Notes: generated from the sequence alone by a model not told the origin. A stretch of 64,000 bases of DNA from CAVPJC01 sp963705155 (GCA_963705155.1 CAVPJC010000025.1:1-64000); one strand, 5' to 3'. Positions 19,696 through 30,158 are shown, counted from the first letter of the stretch. A program made the numbers and translations.

Positions 19696-21007
19696 ATGCC
19701 CAACATTCTCTTGACCACCCGCTGCAACCTGTCTTGTAAATACTGCTTTGCCCAGGAAAAGCTGTCTTCAAGCAGAATGAACATGCCCATGGAGAACGTC
19801 CAGCGCGTCATCGATTTTCTGAAGCGGTCGGAATTTCCAATATTTCGCGTTATGGGCGGCGAGCCCACCCTGCACCCGCAGTTTAACGAGATCGTCCAGA
19901 CCGCCGTCGCGGCGGGCATGCGCGTGGATGTGCTCAGCAACGCCACCTGGACGGAGAGCACCGCCGCCCTGTTCAACCGCATCCCGCCCAATCACCTGAT
20001 GTTCCTGCTCAACATCGATCACCCCGAGAATTACACGCCCAACCAATGGGCGTTGATCCAGCGCAACCTGGCCGCGCTGGAAAAGCGCGGCGGCGTCACG
20101 CTGAGTTTTAACATCTTTGAGAAGCAGCCGCGCAGCGACTATATCCTCGATCTGGCTGAGCGCTACGATATTAAATATGTCCGCCTCAGCCTCTCCCTGC
20201 CTGTTCTGGGAGCCGGCAATCTTTACCTGCCGTTCGAAGAGCTGCATGAGGTCGCCCCGTTTGTGATGCGTTTCGCTGCCGAGGCTGAAGCCAGGGGTGT
20301 CCAGGTTCAATTTGACAACGCCGTCCCGCTGTGCATCTTCGACGATGCCCAGACCGGCTACCTGCTCTCGCACGGCATTTACGATCTGCACCGCAACGTG
20401 CGCTGCGACCCGATCATCGATATCGGTCCCGACCTGACCATCTGGAGCTGTTTCTGCCTGTCCCCGCTGGAAAACCGCAGGCTGGACGATTTCCAGACCC
20501 TGGCGGACGCCCAGGCCTTCTACCGCAAGGTGTGGAGCGTTTACCAGGATATAGTTTATCCGCTGGAAGCGTGCGCGCAGTGTTACTACCGCGAAAAATG
20601 GGGCTGCCAGGGCGGCTGCCTGACTTATGCGGTCATGCAGGATCACGGTGCGCGCTATGCCGCCGCGCAGCCTGACCCATGTGCAGAATCCCTAAACCCC
20701 GGGCTGGCGCTCGGCCTGGCTGACGACGTGCGCATCTTCCATTATGACATCCCCCGGCCCACCTACCTGTTTCGCAAAATCTCCACCAACCTGGATTTTG
20801 AGATCGACGATGCCTTCGCCCCCGTCATCCCGCTGCTGGATGGCTGCCACACCCCGGCAGGAAATCGTCGCCGCTCTGCCCGCTCCCGCCGGAGCAACCG
20901 GCCCAATGCAGGTTTTCCTGAAAGATATGCTGGCGGATACCGTGCCAGATTTGCTGCAGGCCCTGCTGCTGCAGGGGTTTTTGAAACAGAATGGGATGCA
21001 TCCGTGA
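19696..21007 (+). CDS. Radical SAM/SPASM peptide maturase with C-terminal PqqD/RRE-like region, one frameshift
   Basis: ATG 19696 follows CAGGAG by 8 bases. The radical SAM cluster motif is CNLSCKYC near residue 11, with GGEPTLHP as the GGE motif. The SPASM-like part shows C-DPIIDIGPDLTIWSC and CAQCYYREKWGCQGGC, ligands for auxiliary Fe-S clusters. The end, joined across a frame change near 20850, reads FEIDDAFAPVIPLLDG then QEIVAALP and DLLQALLLQGFLK, which looks like a PqqD-type peptide-recognition winged helix. Enzymes of this plan bind the leader and make C-C or thioether bonds or epimerise residues. A cysteine-poor substrate argues against thioethers. No exporter gene is adjacent. Confidence 0.8.
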
Positions 21008-21122
21008 GTATGCTCTCGCGGGATTGACACAAGCGGGCAATATCTTGCGCTGCCGGATGGATCGCCCATAAATCAGATGCATGCCAAATATTTTGGGTAA
21101 TTTTGGTCATCTTCATATTAAA

Positions 21123-21151
21123 TTGACACACACATTAAATTAATCTATAAT
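21123..21151 (+). promoter_or_regulatory. Perfect sigma-70-type promoter
   Basis: TTGACA at 21123-21128 and TATAAT at 21146-21151 are separated by exactly 17 bases: a full consensus housekeeping promoter. Transcription should start near 21158. About 95 bases later there is an intrinsic terminator, ahead of the next gene. Confidence 0.85.
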
Positions 21152-21157
21152 GTTCAC

Positions 21158-21252
21158 ACAATGTAGTCCAGAGGCTCATCGCAGGCGGGTCTCGAAATTC
21201 TCTGGATGCTCTCGAACCAACCGCTGAATTCTATTCGGGGGTTGGTTTTTTT
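21158..21252 (+). ncRNA. Candidate small RNA or transcribed leader
   Basis: Lies between a consensus promoter and a strong intrinsic terminator with no open frame. TCCAGAG (about 21168-21175) pairs with CTCTGGA (about 21199-21206) to close a 5' domain, and a terminator hairpin forms the 3' end. It could be a stand-alone regulatory RNA, or a 5' leader whose terminator controls the exported protein gene at 21289. I do not recognise a known RNA family. Confidence 0.5.
21215..21252 (+). terminator. Intrinsic terminator
   Basis: AACCAACC (21215-21222) pairs with GGTTGGTT (21240-21247); inside it GAAT pairs with ATTC around a TCT loop, and seven T follow (21246-21252). A textbook Rho-independent terminator located upstream, not downstream, of the next gene. 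Confidence 0.85.
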
Positions 21253-21288
21253 ATTCGCCATGTTCCAACTGAAAAAAGGAAACCTGAA

Positions 21289-23217
21289 ATGAAAAAAACT
21301 GGTTTGGTGCTCTCGCTTGTCTCAGGATTGAGCCTGACCCTGGCCCTGTTGTGGTTCCTGGGAGCTGCGAATTTATCTGCCGTGGCTGCGCCGCAGGCTG
21401 GCGCCCTCCGAGCCAACGATCCGGTTGAGCCAATTCCCCACCCGATCTTAAGTGATGTGCGTATCCGCCGCGCGATTGCCTACTGCACCGATAAAGACGC
21501 CTTGATTGCATCGGTTTACCCTGCGCTGACCCCCGAACAACGCCAGGCGCTGGTGATGGATACTGTTATCCTTCAGAACAGCTGGGCCTATACGCCTCCC
21601 ACTACCACCTATCCCTACAGCCCCACACTCGGCCAGGGCTTGTTAGACGCAGCCGGTTGGATCCTGCCTGGCGGCGCTGATTACCGTATCAAGAATGGGA
21701 GTGAACTGCTGCTCGAATTAAACACTACATCTGCCCAATTCAGAATCACCTTCCTGTCCGTTTTTGAGACCCAAATGAAAGCCTGCGGTATACACGTCGT
21801 GCGCAACCACCAGCCTGGTACCTGGTTTTTTGGTGATGATACCGGTCTGCAGGTACGCGATTTTGAGTTGGGTGAATATGCCTGGATACTCGAAGATGAT
21901 CCCGGGGGGTCCGAGATATATGCCTGTGACGTAGTCCCTGCTCCTGCCAATGGTTGGGCCGGTCAAAACTACATGGGCTGGTGCAATCCGGCTGCCTCAG
22001 CCGCCATCCTCCAGGCCAGTGACACCACCCTCCCCCAGGATCAACGCAAAGCCCTGTATGCCACCTTCATCAACCTGTTCGCCGATGACATGCCTTCTCT
22101 TCCGCTGTTTTTGCGCGAAGGCAGCACCACATTTGAACATATCGACCTCAACCTGGAAACCTACGCCCAGGAAGGGGACATCCCGCCGGGCGGCACAACC
22201 GGCTCGGGTCTGAGCTTTACCGATTACCTGGGCAACCAGCACACCGTTGCAGCCCCAGCCGGGGTGGTCACACAAACCGTTGCGCTGAGATATTATCCGC
22301 TCGTCGCCAACGCCAACCCTCCACCCGAGAATATGCTGGCAATCAATGCTTTCCGCCTCAACGTGATCAGCGGCGGCGTTCCCCGGGACAGCTTTTCGTT
22401 TGCCGAACCGGTCACGGTCACAGTCAGTTACTCCATTACAGATGTCGTCTCCCACCTCAATGAAGCCACTTTAGCGTTGTACTACTGGGATGGCGGCTCA
22501 AGCGCCTGGGAAGATGCGTCTGAGACCTGCCCGCTGGCAGATCGCTACAAACGGCTGGATACGGCCCAAAACCTGTTTGAAGTGCGGGTCTGTCACCTGA
22601 GCGAGTTTAGCCTGATGGGTGTAGGCGGTGAGAACATCCGCCTGGGCGTCAATTACGGCCTGGATGAAGCCGCCGGCATGTACACGGTCGGTCACACCTT
22701 CTGGATCACCCTCACCAACAGCGGTGGGACCACGAAAGCCCATGCTACCGCCATCACCGAGGCCGGTGGCGCCGGTACAGGCGCCGGTCCCGACTTCGCC
22801 TGGTCAGATGGCTTCTGGGTCCAGAAGGCCGACTGGTCTGACCCGCAGGTCGACATCCAGCCCGGAGACCGGGTGCTTTTCCGAGCCGATGACGGCTTTA
22901 GCGGCGCTGTTCAGGTGGGCACGATCACGGCCCAATTGAACCCCAGCTCCGACACCGCCGCAGGCACCATCACGGCTCCCGGGTTCGTCGAACCGCTGGC
23001 AGCATTTGCCGGGTACTGGGGGACATTCTGGCAGGAATTCACCGTTGACCCCGGCGGCGGCTACTATTTCGTTGAATTCTCCCCTTATGACCTGACGCCT
23101 GGCAACCGGGTCAGCGTGGGATACCGGGAACCCGACCTCGACCACGTGATCAACGTCTTCACCACCCCCTGGCACGTGATCGACCTGCCCGTTGTGCTCC
23201 TGGGTTCTGCGCCCTGA
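21289..23217 (+). CDS. Exported protein with partial SBP_bac_5-like domain and surface domains
   Basis: 642 residues. A signal peptide (about residues 1-35) is followed by a stretch that matches the C-terminal lobe of oligopeptide-binding proteins: ILSDVRIRRAIAYCTDKDALI, FEVQ-like and YATFINLFADDMPSLPLFLR. The usual N-terminal lobe of such proteins is missing. The second half has beta-rich segments (TVSYSITDVVSHLNEATLALYYW) and a terminal domain about 200 residues long. No permease or ATPase genes are adjacent, so it is unlikely to serve an ABC importer directly. It may have reused the peptide-binding lobe as a surface domain. The upstream terminator suggests attenuated expression. Confidence 0.65.
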   Translation: MKKTGLVLSLVSGLSLTLALLWFLGAANLSAVAAPQAGALRANDPVEPIPHPILSDVRIRRAIAYCTDKDALIASVYPALTPEQRQALVMDTVILQNSWAYTPPTTTYPYSPTLGQGLLDAAGWILPGGADYRIKNGSELLLELNTTSAQFRITFLSVFETQMKACGIHVVRNHQPGTWFFGDDTGLQVRDFELGEYAWILEDDPGGSEIYACDVVPAPANGWAGQNYMGWCNPAASAAILQASDTTLPQDQRKALYATFINLFADDMPSLPLFLREGSTTFEHIDLNLETYAQEGDIPPGGTTGSGLSFTDYLGNQHTVAAPAGVVTQTVALRYYPLVANANPPPENMLAINAFRLNVISGGVPRDSFSFAEPVTVTVSYSITDVVSHLNEATLALYYWDGGSSAWEDASETCPLADRYKRLDTAQNLFEVRVCHLSEFSLMGVGGENIRLGVNYGLDEAAGMYTVGHTFWITLTNSGGTTKAHATAITEAGGAGTGAGPDFAWSDGFWVQKADWSDPQVDIQPGDRVLFRADDGFSGAVQVGTITAQLNPSSDTAAGTITAPGFVEPLAAFAGYWGTFWQEFTVDPGGGYYFVEFSPYDLTPGNRVSVGYREPDLDHVINVFTTPWHVIDLPVVLLGSAP

Positions 23218-23239
23218 CGACGGCAGGTCTCACTCAAGC

Positions 23240-23276
23240 AGGCGGGGGAGTCAATTTTTAGTCGACTCCCCCGCCT
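23240..23276 (+). terminator. Probable terminator after the exported protein gene
   Basis: GGCGGGGGAGTC (23241-23252) and GACTCCCCCGCC (23264-23275) form a 12-bp perfect stem with an 11-base loop, followed by TGGTTTT. It may act in both directions between this gene and the convergent katG. Confidence 0.75.
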
Positions 23277-23336
23277 GGTTTTGATACGGGCTTGCTCCAT
23301 CCAGGATCAGAAGCCCTGGAGACGTTTTGCCTGCGA

Positions 23337-25519
23337 TCAGGCTAGGTCGAAACGATCCAGGTTCATGACTTTGTTCCACGCCGCCACAAAGTCGTGCAGG
23401 AATTTACCCTGGGAGTCCTCACAGGCGTAAACTTCCGCCAGGGCGCGCAGTTGGGAGTTCGAACCGAAGACCAGGTCGACACGGGTGCCGGTCCACTTCA
23501 GGTCGCCCGTTGCGTGGTCACGACCCTCGAACACGCTATCGTCTTCCGCGGTCGCTTTCCAGGTTGTGTTCATATCAAGCAAATTCACGAAGAAGTCATT
23601 GCTGAGAAACCCCGGCCGCCTCGTGAAGACGCCGTAGTGAGAGCCTCCGAAGTTGGCGCCCAGGACGCGCAGGCCACCCACCAGCACCGTCATTTCGGGT
23701 GCGGTCAGGGTCAGCAGCTGGGCTTTGTCAACCAGCATTTCTTCGGCTGATACAGAATAGTGAGTTTTCTGGTAATTGCGGAAGCCGTCTGCCTTCGGCT
23801 CAAGCACGGCAAAGGAGGCCGCATCGGTTTGCTCTTGCGTGGCGTCCATGCGTCCGGGCGTGAAGGGAACGGTCACATCGTGACCGGCATTCCTGGCGGC
23901 CTGCTCGACGCCCGCGCAGCCGGCCAGTACAATCAGATCAGCCAGCGACACCTTCTTGCCGTCAGACTGGGCGCTGTTGAACGCGGTCTGGATGCCCTCC
24001 AGGGTCTTGAGCACCCTGGCCAGTTGGACCGGCTGGTTGACTTCCCAATCCTTCTGCGGGGCCAGGCGGATACGCGCCCCGTTCGCCCCGCCGCGTTTGT
24101 CGGAGCCGCGGAAGGTTGAGGCCGATGCCCAGGCGGTGGAAACCAGCTCTGAAACAGACAGGCCAGAAGCCAGGATCCTGCCCTTGAGGGAGGCGATATC
24201 CTGTGCATCAACCAGTTTGTGATGGACGGCAGGGATGGGGTCTTGCCAGATCAGCTCCTCGGCCGGAACCTCCGGGCCGAGATAGCGGGTGCGTGGGCCC
24301 ATGTCGCGGTGGGTCAGCTTGAACCACGCCCGGGCGAACGCATCGGCGAAAGCCTGCGGGTCTTGCTGGAAGCGGCGCGCGATGGGCTCGTAGATTGGGT
24401 CGAAGCGCAGCGAAAGGTCAGCCGTGGTCATCATCGGCGGGAACTTCCTGGACGGGTCATGGGCGTCGGGGATCATGTGCTCCGGCTTGACGTTCTTCGC
24501 CACCCACTGCTGGGCGCCGGCCGGGCTTTTGACCAGCTCCCACTCGTAGGCGAAGAGCATATCGAAGTAGCCCATGTCCCACCGGGTGGGGTTGGGCTTC
24601 CAGGCGCCTTCGATGCCGCTGCTGGTGGTGTGTACGCTTACGCCGGTGCCGAAGCGGTTCTTCCAGCCCAGGCCCTGCTGCTCGATGGGGGCGCCTTCAG
24701 GCTCGGGGCCAACCAGGGCCGGGTCGCCCGCGCCGTGAGCCTTGCCAAAGGTGTGGCCGCCGGCGACCAGGGCCACGGTTTCCTCATCGTTCATCGCCAT
24801 GCGCGCAAAGGTCTCGCGCACGTCGCGGCCGAGGCGACCGGGTCGGGATTGCCGTTCGGTCCTTCAGGGTTCACATAAATCAGGCCCATCTGGACAGCCG
24901 CCAGCGGATTTTCGAGGTCCCGCTCGCCTGAGTAGCGCTTATCTCCCAGCCACGTGTCCTCGGAGCCCCAGTAAATATCCTTTTCCGGCTCCCAGATGTC
25001 CTCGCGCCCGCCGGCAAAGCCGAAGGTTTTGAAGCCCATCGACTCCAGGGCGACGTTACCCGCAAGGATCATCAGGTCGGCCCACGAGATTTTTTTGCCG
25101 TACTTCATTTTAATCGGCCAGAGCAGCCGGCGCGCCTTGTCGAGGTTGACGTTGTCGGGCCAGCTGTTGAGCGGCGCAAAGCGCTGGCTGCCGTTGCCTC
25201 CGCCGCCGCGGCCGTCGCCGGTGCGGTAGGTGCCCGCGCTGTGCCATGCCATGCGGATGAAGAGACCACCGTAGTGACCCCAGTCGGCGGGCCACCAGTC
25301 CTGCGAGTTGGTCATCAGCGCGGAGAGGTCCTGCTTCACCGCCGCCAGGTCAAGCTGCTTGAATTCCTCACGGTAGTTAAACCCCTCGCCCATCGGATTG
25401 GACTTGGAGGAACGCTGGTGCAAGATATCGAGCCTCAACTGGTTCGGCCACCAGTCCTGGTTTGTTGTTCCGCCGCCGGCAGTGGGTTTGTGAACCGGGC
25501 ATTTACTTTCTTCGCTCAT
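23337..25519 (-). CDS. katG: Catalase-peroxidase, one frameshift
   Basis: Bifunctional haem catalase-peroxidase that removes hydrogen peroxide. The distal site is RMAWHSAGTYRT, and the Trp, the Tyr in MGLIYVNPEGP and the Met in GYFDMLF would form the Met-Tyr-Trp adduct needed for catalase activity. The proximal haem histidine lies in GGHTFGKAHGA. The duplicated C-terminal domain is complete (KVSLADLIVLAGCAGVE to the end), so length is normal, about 725 residues. The frame changes near 24830, between DPVASA and VRETFARM. It lies about 80 bases downstream of the perR-like gene on the same strand and is probably peroxide-induced. Confidence 0.93.
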
Positions 25520-25602
25520 AATTTTTTCTCCCTTCGTTTAATGTGAATGGTTGAACAGCCTTACTTTTCCAGAGGATCCGCCGTTTCCAAAAAAAGAGAT
25601 GC

Positions 25603-26040
25603 TTAGCTTTCCCCTTTACAATCCGCACAAAGCCCATACAGGGCTATTTGGGGACGGAGGATCTTATAACCTGACACCTGCTCCAAACTCCGGAGCGATT
25701 CCTGATCGAGAGACACTTCTGCATCCATAATCTTATTGCACCCGGTGCAGATCAAGTGGGGATGAGGCTGTGGACGGTTGCCATCATAATGGCTGTCGTT
25801 GCGCAAATCGATCTCGAACACCTGGTTCATTTCTTTCAACAAAGTGAGGGTCTTGTAAACGGTTGCATGACTTATGGTTGGAAACTGGCGCTTGATTTGC
25901 GTGTAAAGCTGGCTCGCGCTGGGATGTCCCTGGCTGACCGCGATCAACCGCACCAACTCGACGCGTTGGGGGGTCAGCCGGAAATCGCGCTCTTTCAATG
26001 CGGCAATCAGTTGGTTGAAACGGACATCTGGATCGGTCAT
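25603..26040 (-). CDS. perR: Fur-family peroxide-response regulator (PerR-like)
   Basis: 145 residues with a winged helix (RLTPQRVELVRLIA, PTISHATVYKTLTLL) and a metal-binding C-terminal half (HPHLICTGC and LCADC, two CxxC pairs for structural zinc). The Fur family includes Fur, Zur and PerR; the adjacent katG makes PerR the best reading, but the residue that decides it cannot be set from sequence alone. A Fur/PerR-type palindrome lies 30 bases upstream and suggests self-regulation of a perR-katG unit. Confidence 0.85.
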   Translation of the reverse strand: MTDPDVRFNQLIAALKERDFRLTPQRVELVRLIAVSQGHPSASQLYTQIKRQFPTISHATVYKTLTLLKEMNQVFEIDLRNDSHYDGNRPQPHPHLICTGCNKIMDAEVSLDQESLRSLEQVSGYKILRPQIALYGLCADCKGES

Positions 26041-26069
26041 GCGGTCACTGTGGAGAATTGATCCTCACA

Positions 26070-26082
26070 AATAATGATTATT
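26070..26082 (-). promoter_or_regulatory. Fur/PerR-type operator
   Basis: AATAATGATTATT is a 6-1-6 palindrome in an AT-rich stretch directly upstream of the perR-like gene. It matches the core of Per and Fur boxes (ATAATnATTAT). Confidence 0.7.
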
Positions 26083-26100
26083 CACTATTATACCTCGAAT

Positions 26101-26413
26101 TGTGAAACTTATCGTACTGGCATTCGGACAATATGATTGTGTCTTTGCGAGCGAGCGTTTCCCAGCGAGCGAGAGTCAAACTGCCGCAATGAGGATTGCG
26201 GCAATCCAGGAGATTGCTTTGGCAAAAAACCTCTCGCAGTCTCAAGATTTATGATATTATTGACCTTAATTATCTAAGATAATCTCGCCTGACCCCGCAA
26301 TGACCTGGATTTCCGGCAAACTCGTTGCAGTGACCGGGGACACCCTCTCAGGAATACCTGGCAGCATGAGGCACGAACAATACTCTCGGCATGCCATACC
26401 AGCAGGTTTCTAA
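26101..26413. repeat. Intergenic region with dispersed-repeat-like palindrome
   Basis: No gene seen. TTTGCGAGCGAGCG near 26143 and GCCGCAATGAGGATTGCGGC near 26192-26211 (8-bp stem) resemble fragments of the small GCGAG/GCAATC repeats seen again at 54188 and 55812-55905. Confidence 0.4.
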
Positions 26414-29195
26414 ATGGGCACGGTTCCAGCTCCTTCCGCGGCTTTCCCATCCATCCAGGTTCAGGGCGACGTCCAGGGCTCAATTGTTTTCGGTGACAAC
26501 AATTTCGTGGTCAATTCAAACCACGGAACCATCGTCTACAAGGCGCCTCAACCGGGGATACGCCGGCTTGCCGCCAGGCCGCCTGCACCGCGCCATCCGC
26601 TCAATTTCCTGGATCGATCCACCGAGGTTCAACAAGCTTCCAATGTGTTGACCGGCTACCAGCCGGTGGCTCTTCACGGCGCAGAGGGGATAGGCAAGAC
26701 TGCCCTGCTCAAGCGAATCGCCAACCTGTTCTCACCAGAGCAATTCCCGGATGGGGTTGTCTTCCTGGACGGTGATTGGGAGGCTTTATCTGCCAGTGGG
26801 CTGGACGGCGTCGTGCAAAGCGTTTTCGACGCCCTGTTTGAGAGTGATCCCCACCTTAAGATCAGCCTCTCCACGGCTCGCACCTACCTGGGCAGCGTCA
26901 AGCCTTTGATCGTGCTCGATCACCTTGGGCTGCCGCGCCAGGCCTGGCGCACACTGCCCGATCTCTTTCCTGCCGGCGGCCTGATCTGGTCGATGCACAA
27001 TTCTCCCCCGGGGCAGGCGGCGTGGGAGCTGCCGCTTTCCGGCTTGCCGCCCGAGGAATCTCACAACCTCCTGGTGCAAACTTCCGGGGTCAGCCCGACC
27101 GAGGCGGACCCGGCTGTCCTCCAGCAGATCTGTGAAAAGCTTAACCACCATCCGTTGTCTATCGTCACGCTGGGACGCTGGATCCGCACAGGAACGGTCT
27201 CCCTGCCTGAAGCATTGGAACGCATCAGCGCACAGACCGGACCCGAAAACAATGCGGATGAACCTGCCCTGGCTGCAATCGTTGCCACGCTCCATGAGCC
27301 AGAAGCGGAAATTCTCAGCCTGCTGGCAGCCGCCGCCGGGCCGCAGGTTGATCGCAGCGTGTTGATCCAATCTTCAAGCTCAGAACCGCCCGCCGCAGAA
27401 ACGGCTCTGAATGCGCTTCAGGAAATCGGTCTGTTTCAGGCAGATGGCGCTGAGGTGGGCCTGCATCCAGTCCATAAGACCATAACCCGCAAGCTGCTGC
27501 CAGTCGGGGATGCTCAGCGCGCCCGCCTCGCCCAGGCCATTCTCAGCTTTTGTATCGCCCACCAGGGGCTGCCAGCCAGCGTGCGCGGCCAGCTTGGAAA
27601 CCTGTTGGGCGTGCTGGATTACAGCCTGCAGACCGGGAGAACCGAGTGGGCGGCCCTTGCCGCCAGGCTCGCTGCGCCCCAGCTTGTGTTGAGCGGTAAG
27701 TGGGACCTGTGGCGCGATACCTTCCAGCGCATCTCCAATGCAGCCCAACTGAGCGGAGATAAAACCCAGCTCAGCCGGGCGCTGCACGAATTGGGCACCC
27801 ACCAATTGGCGACCGGCGACCCGCTGGAAGCAGCCCGCCTGCTCACCCGGGCGCGCGACCTGCGCCTGCAAAACGGCGACCCGGTGGGTGCAGCCTACTC
27901 GCAGCACAACCTTAACCACCTCCTGCCTCCGCCTCCACCGCCTCCGGAGCAGCCGCCCGGGCCGCCTGTACGCACTCCGCCGTCTCCATTTGCTCACTGG
28001 AAACTGCTTGCAGGCATGGCTTCGATCGCGCTGGTTGCCCTGTGGGCGGTTGTGGGCATGGGTGAACGCTTCCGGTCTCCATCCTTGCCTGCACCGATCC
28101 TATCTCCTACAACTTCCGTGGCGATGATCAATGATCCCGGGCAGCCACAGGCCCCCCGGGTTGTCGAAGATACACCTACGGTTACCCCTTCTCCATCTCC
28201 ACCTCCTACCACAGCGCCAACCGGTTCGGCAACACCCACCTCCACAGCATCGCATACCTCCACATACACCCCATCCCCCACGTCCACGTTTACCCCGACG
28301 CCAACCCCCACCGCCACCAGAACCCCCACACCCTACCCGGACCCGTATGGATATATCGTCTTCGCATCCGATCGGGGGGATAACAACGAGCTATACCGAA
28401 AGTGGGCGGATGTTGCCAGCGACGCAGAGCCTTTGACCTCTATTGCCGGAAACGATACCCGGCCGGATGTATCACCCGGGGGTGATCGCATCGCTTTCAC
28501 GCATGGGGGAGGCGACAGCCGGGATATTTATTACACAGACGGGACAAGGACACACAGGCTGCAGGGTCCATCCTGGCACATTGAAAACAACCCTGCCTGG
28601 TCGCCGGACGGGAATTCGATTCGCCTACCAATCCAATCAGGACGGCGAAATGGAGATTTACCTGTTCAACCTTAAGGCGGCGAGTACAGACCAGTTGACA
28701 GACAATGAATACCGGGATACTTGCCCGGATTGGTCGCCCGGCGGAAAGATCGCCTTCACCTCAGAGCGGGATGGGAATGAAGAAATTTTGTTATGAACCG
28801 AAACGGCAGGCAGGTCGATAATTTGACCGAACACCCGGCAGCAGATAATTGTCCGGCCTGGTCGCCAGACGGCACGAGGATCGCCTTTATGTCCGATCGC
28901 GAGAACGGTGTTCAATCTGGATCATGCGATCCGACGGCACAGGGGAGCCAGAGCCGCTGACCAACCGGCCGCATGTTCTCGGCCCGGCATCCTGGTCGCC
29001 GGACGGCAACTGGCTGGCTTTCGCTCAAGGCGGACGGCGGATCCCGCAGACGACTGGGATATCTTTATCATCTCCGTGGATGGGACGGTTGAATACCCGT
29101 TTACCGGCAGCCGATACGACGATATCTATCCTGTGTGGATCGAGAGCCTGGAACATCGATATCCCGATCAGTCCGCCCAATGGATAAGCAGCCAG
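26414..29195 (+). CDS. STAND/NB-ARC-like ATPase with membrane span and TolB-like propeller, several frameshifts
   Basis: An N-terminal stretch IQVQGDVQGSIVFGDNNFVV is a short beta repeat known from STAND-type proteins. Then: Walker A (GAEGIGKTALL), Walker B (KPLIVLDHLG), a winged-helix/TPR-like region, a poly-Pro stretch, a membrane span (about residues 530-550), and a Thr/Pro stalk. The outside part has TolB/WD40 blades (NPAWSPDG, CPDWSPGGKIAFTSERDG, CPAWSPDGTRIAFMSDREN). The frame changes near 28620, 28795, 28905 and 29040. The true 3' end is uncertain and runs into the convergent protease gene. The plan joins a cytoplasmic switch ATPase to an outer propeller sensor; the effector is not visible. 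Confidence 0.7.
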
Positions 29196-30071
29196 TTATT
29201 CACGAATCCTTGTCGTTTTGCGCGAAAGATTTTCAGCGCCAGACCATAACAAAACGATCACAGCCAGCAGGAGCAGCATGCCTGTCAAAATCCAACCCAC
29301 TTGCGGGCCGGCATGGTCGATGGAAAAGACCTGCGACCAGGTGTTGGCGGCGGCGTGAAACAGGTACGCCACCAGCACGCTGCCGCGCGTGTTGTTGTAC
29401 AGCCAGGTGTACAGGATGGTCATGGCCATGGTCGAGAGCAGGAAACTGATGAAAGACGAGCCTGCCTGTGACGAGCCTGTCACGGTGAAGAACAACGGCA
29501 GGTGAAAAATCGTCCAGATCACCCCAAGGATGAGGCTGGAAGTCAGGGCGTTGTGCTTTTTCTGCAGTGCTGGCAGGGCAAAACCCCGCCAGCCGAGCTC
29601 CTCACCGTTGACAATCCCGATCACGATGAACATCGGCACGATGGACAGCGCCAGCAGCCCGGGAGGCAGACGGGGCAATCCTGTGGAAAGGAAGGGCAGC
29701 GCAGGCGAGCCGCCCCATGCATTGTACAGGAAAACCACGCCGATATACACCCCGGCCAGCCCGAAGATCGAAAAAAGATACCAGCCCAGACCCACGCGGG
29801 CGATCAGCAGCTTGCGAAACAACGCCGCGAGGCCCTGCCTGCCCGCCGTCAGTCCGGTGACGATCACCGCCGCCAGCGTCGGCATGTACCCCATCACCAC
29901 CATCAAAGGCAGGGGCAGGCGGAAGGGGATGATGCTGTGCGAGCCGAGGGCGTCCGGGATCATGAACATCCAGGTGAGGCCAATGGCCAGCACGAAGAAA
30001 GCCGGGAGCGGGTAGCGTTGAATGAAGCTGGTATTGGTCTTGCGGATGGAAGCGCCAGTCAGAGTAGTCAT
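29196..30071 (-). CDS. CPBP family intramembrane metalloprotease 1
   Basis: Start at ATG 30071 with AGGAGA upstream. A multi-span membrane protein with the CPBP/Abi glutamate motif (NGEELGWRGFALP), FHLPLF and a late HAAAN: the Glu and His residues that bind the catalytic metal in Rce1-like proteases. Bacterial members act in prenyl-protein processing, bacteriocin self-immunity or regulated proteolysis; the substrate here is unknown. First, by position, of three tandem CPBP genes on this strand, so it would be last transcribed. Confidence 0.88.
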   Translation of the reverse strand: MTTLTGASIRKTNTSFIQRYPLPAFFVLAIGLTWMFMIPDALGSHSIIPFRLPLPLMVVMGYMPTLAAVIVTGLTAGRQGLAALFRKLLIARVGLGWYLFSIFGLAGVYIGVVFLYNAWGGSPALPFLSTGLPRLPPGLLALSIVPMFIVIGIVNGEELGWRGFALPALQKKHNALTSSLILGVIWTIFHLPLFFTVTGSSQAGSSFISFLLSTMAMTILYTWLYNNTRGSVLVAYLFHAAANTWSQVFSIDHAGPQVGWILTGMLLLLAVIVLLWSGAENLSRKTTRIRE

Positions 30072-30093
30072 CTTGAATCTCCTGTGATATGTG

Positions 30094-30150
30094 GGGGCTG
30101 TCCAAAAGAGCGAAGATCGATCACCGCCGCCCTGCTTTTCGGACAGCCCC
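30094..30150 (-). terminator. Inverted repeat between two CPBP genes
   Basis: GGGGCTGTCC (30094-30103) pairs with GGACAGCCCC (30141-30150), with AAAAG and CTTTT extending the stem beyond a one-base bulge. It could be a partial terminator that lowers expression of the distal protease. Confidence 0.5.
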
Positions 30151-30158
30151 TGCATTTA

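Noticed and set aside
19696..21007. Sactipeptide or lanthipeptide assignment for the RiPP locus
   Set aside because: The precursor core region lacks cysteines, so thioether formation is not supported.
21158..21252. tRNA gene in the structured RNA
   Set aside because: No acceptor stem, T-loop GTTCGANTC or anticodon arm; it ends in an intrinsic terminator.
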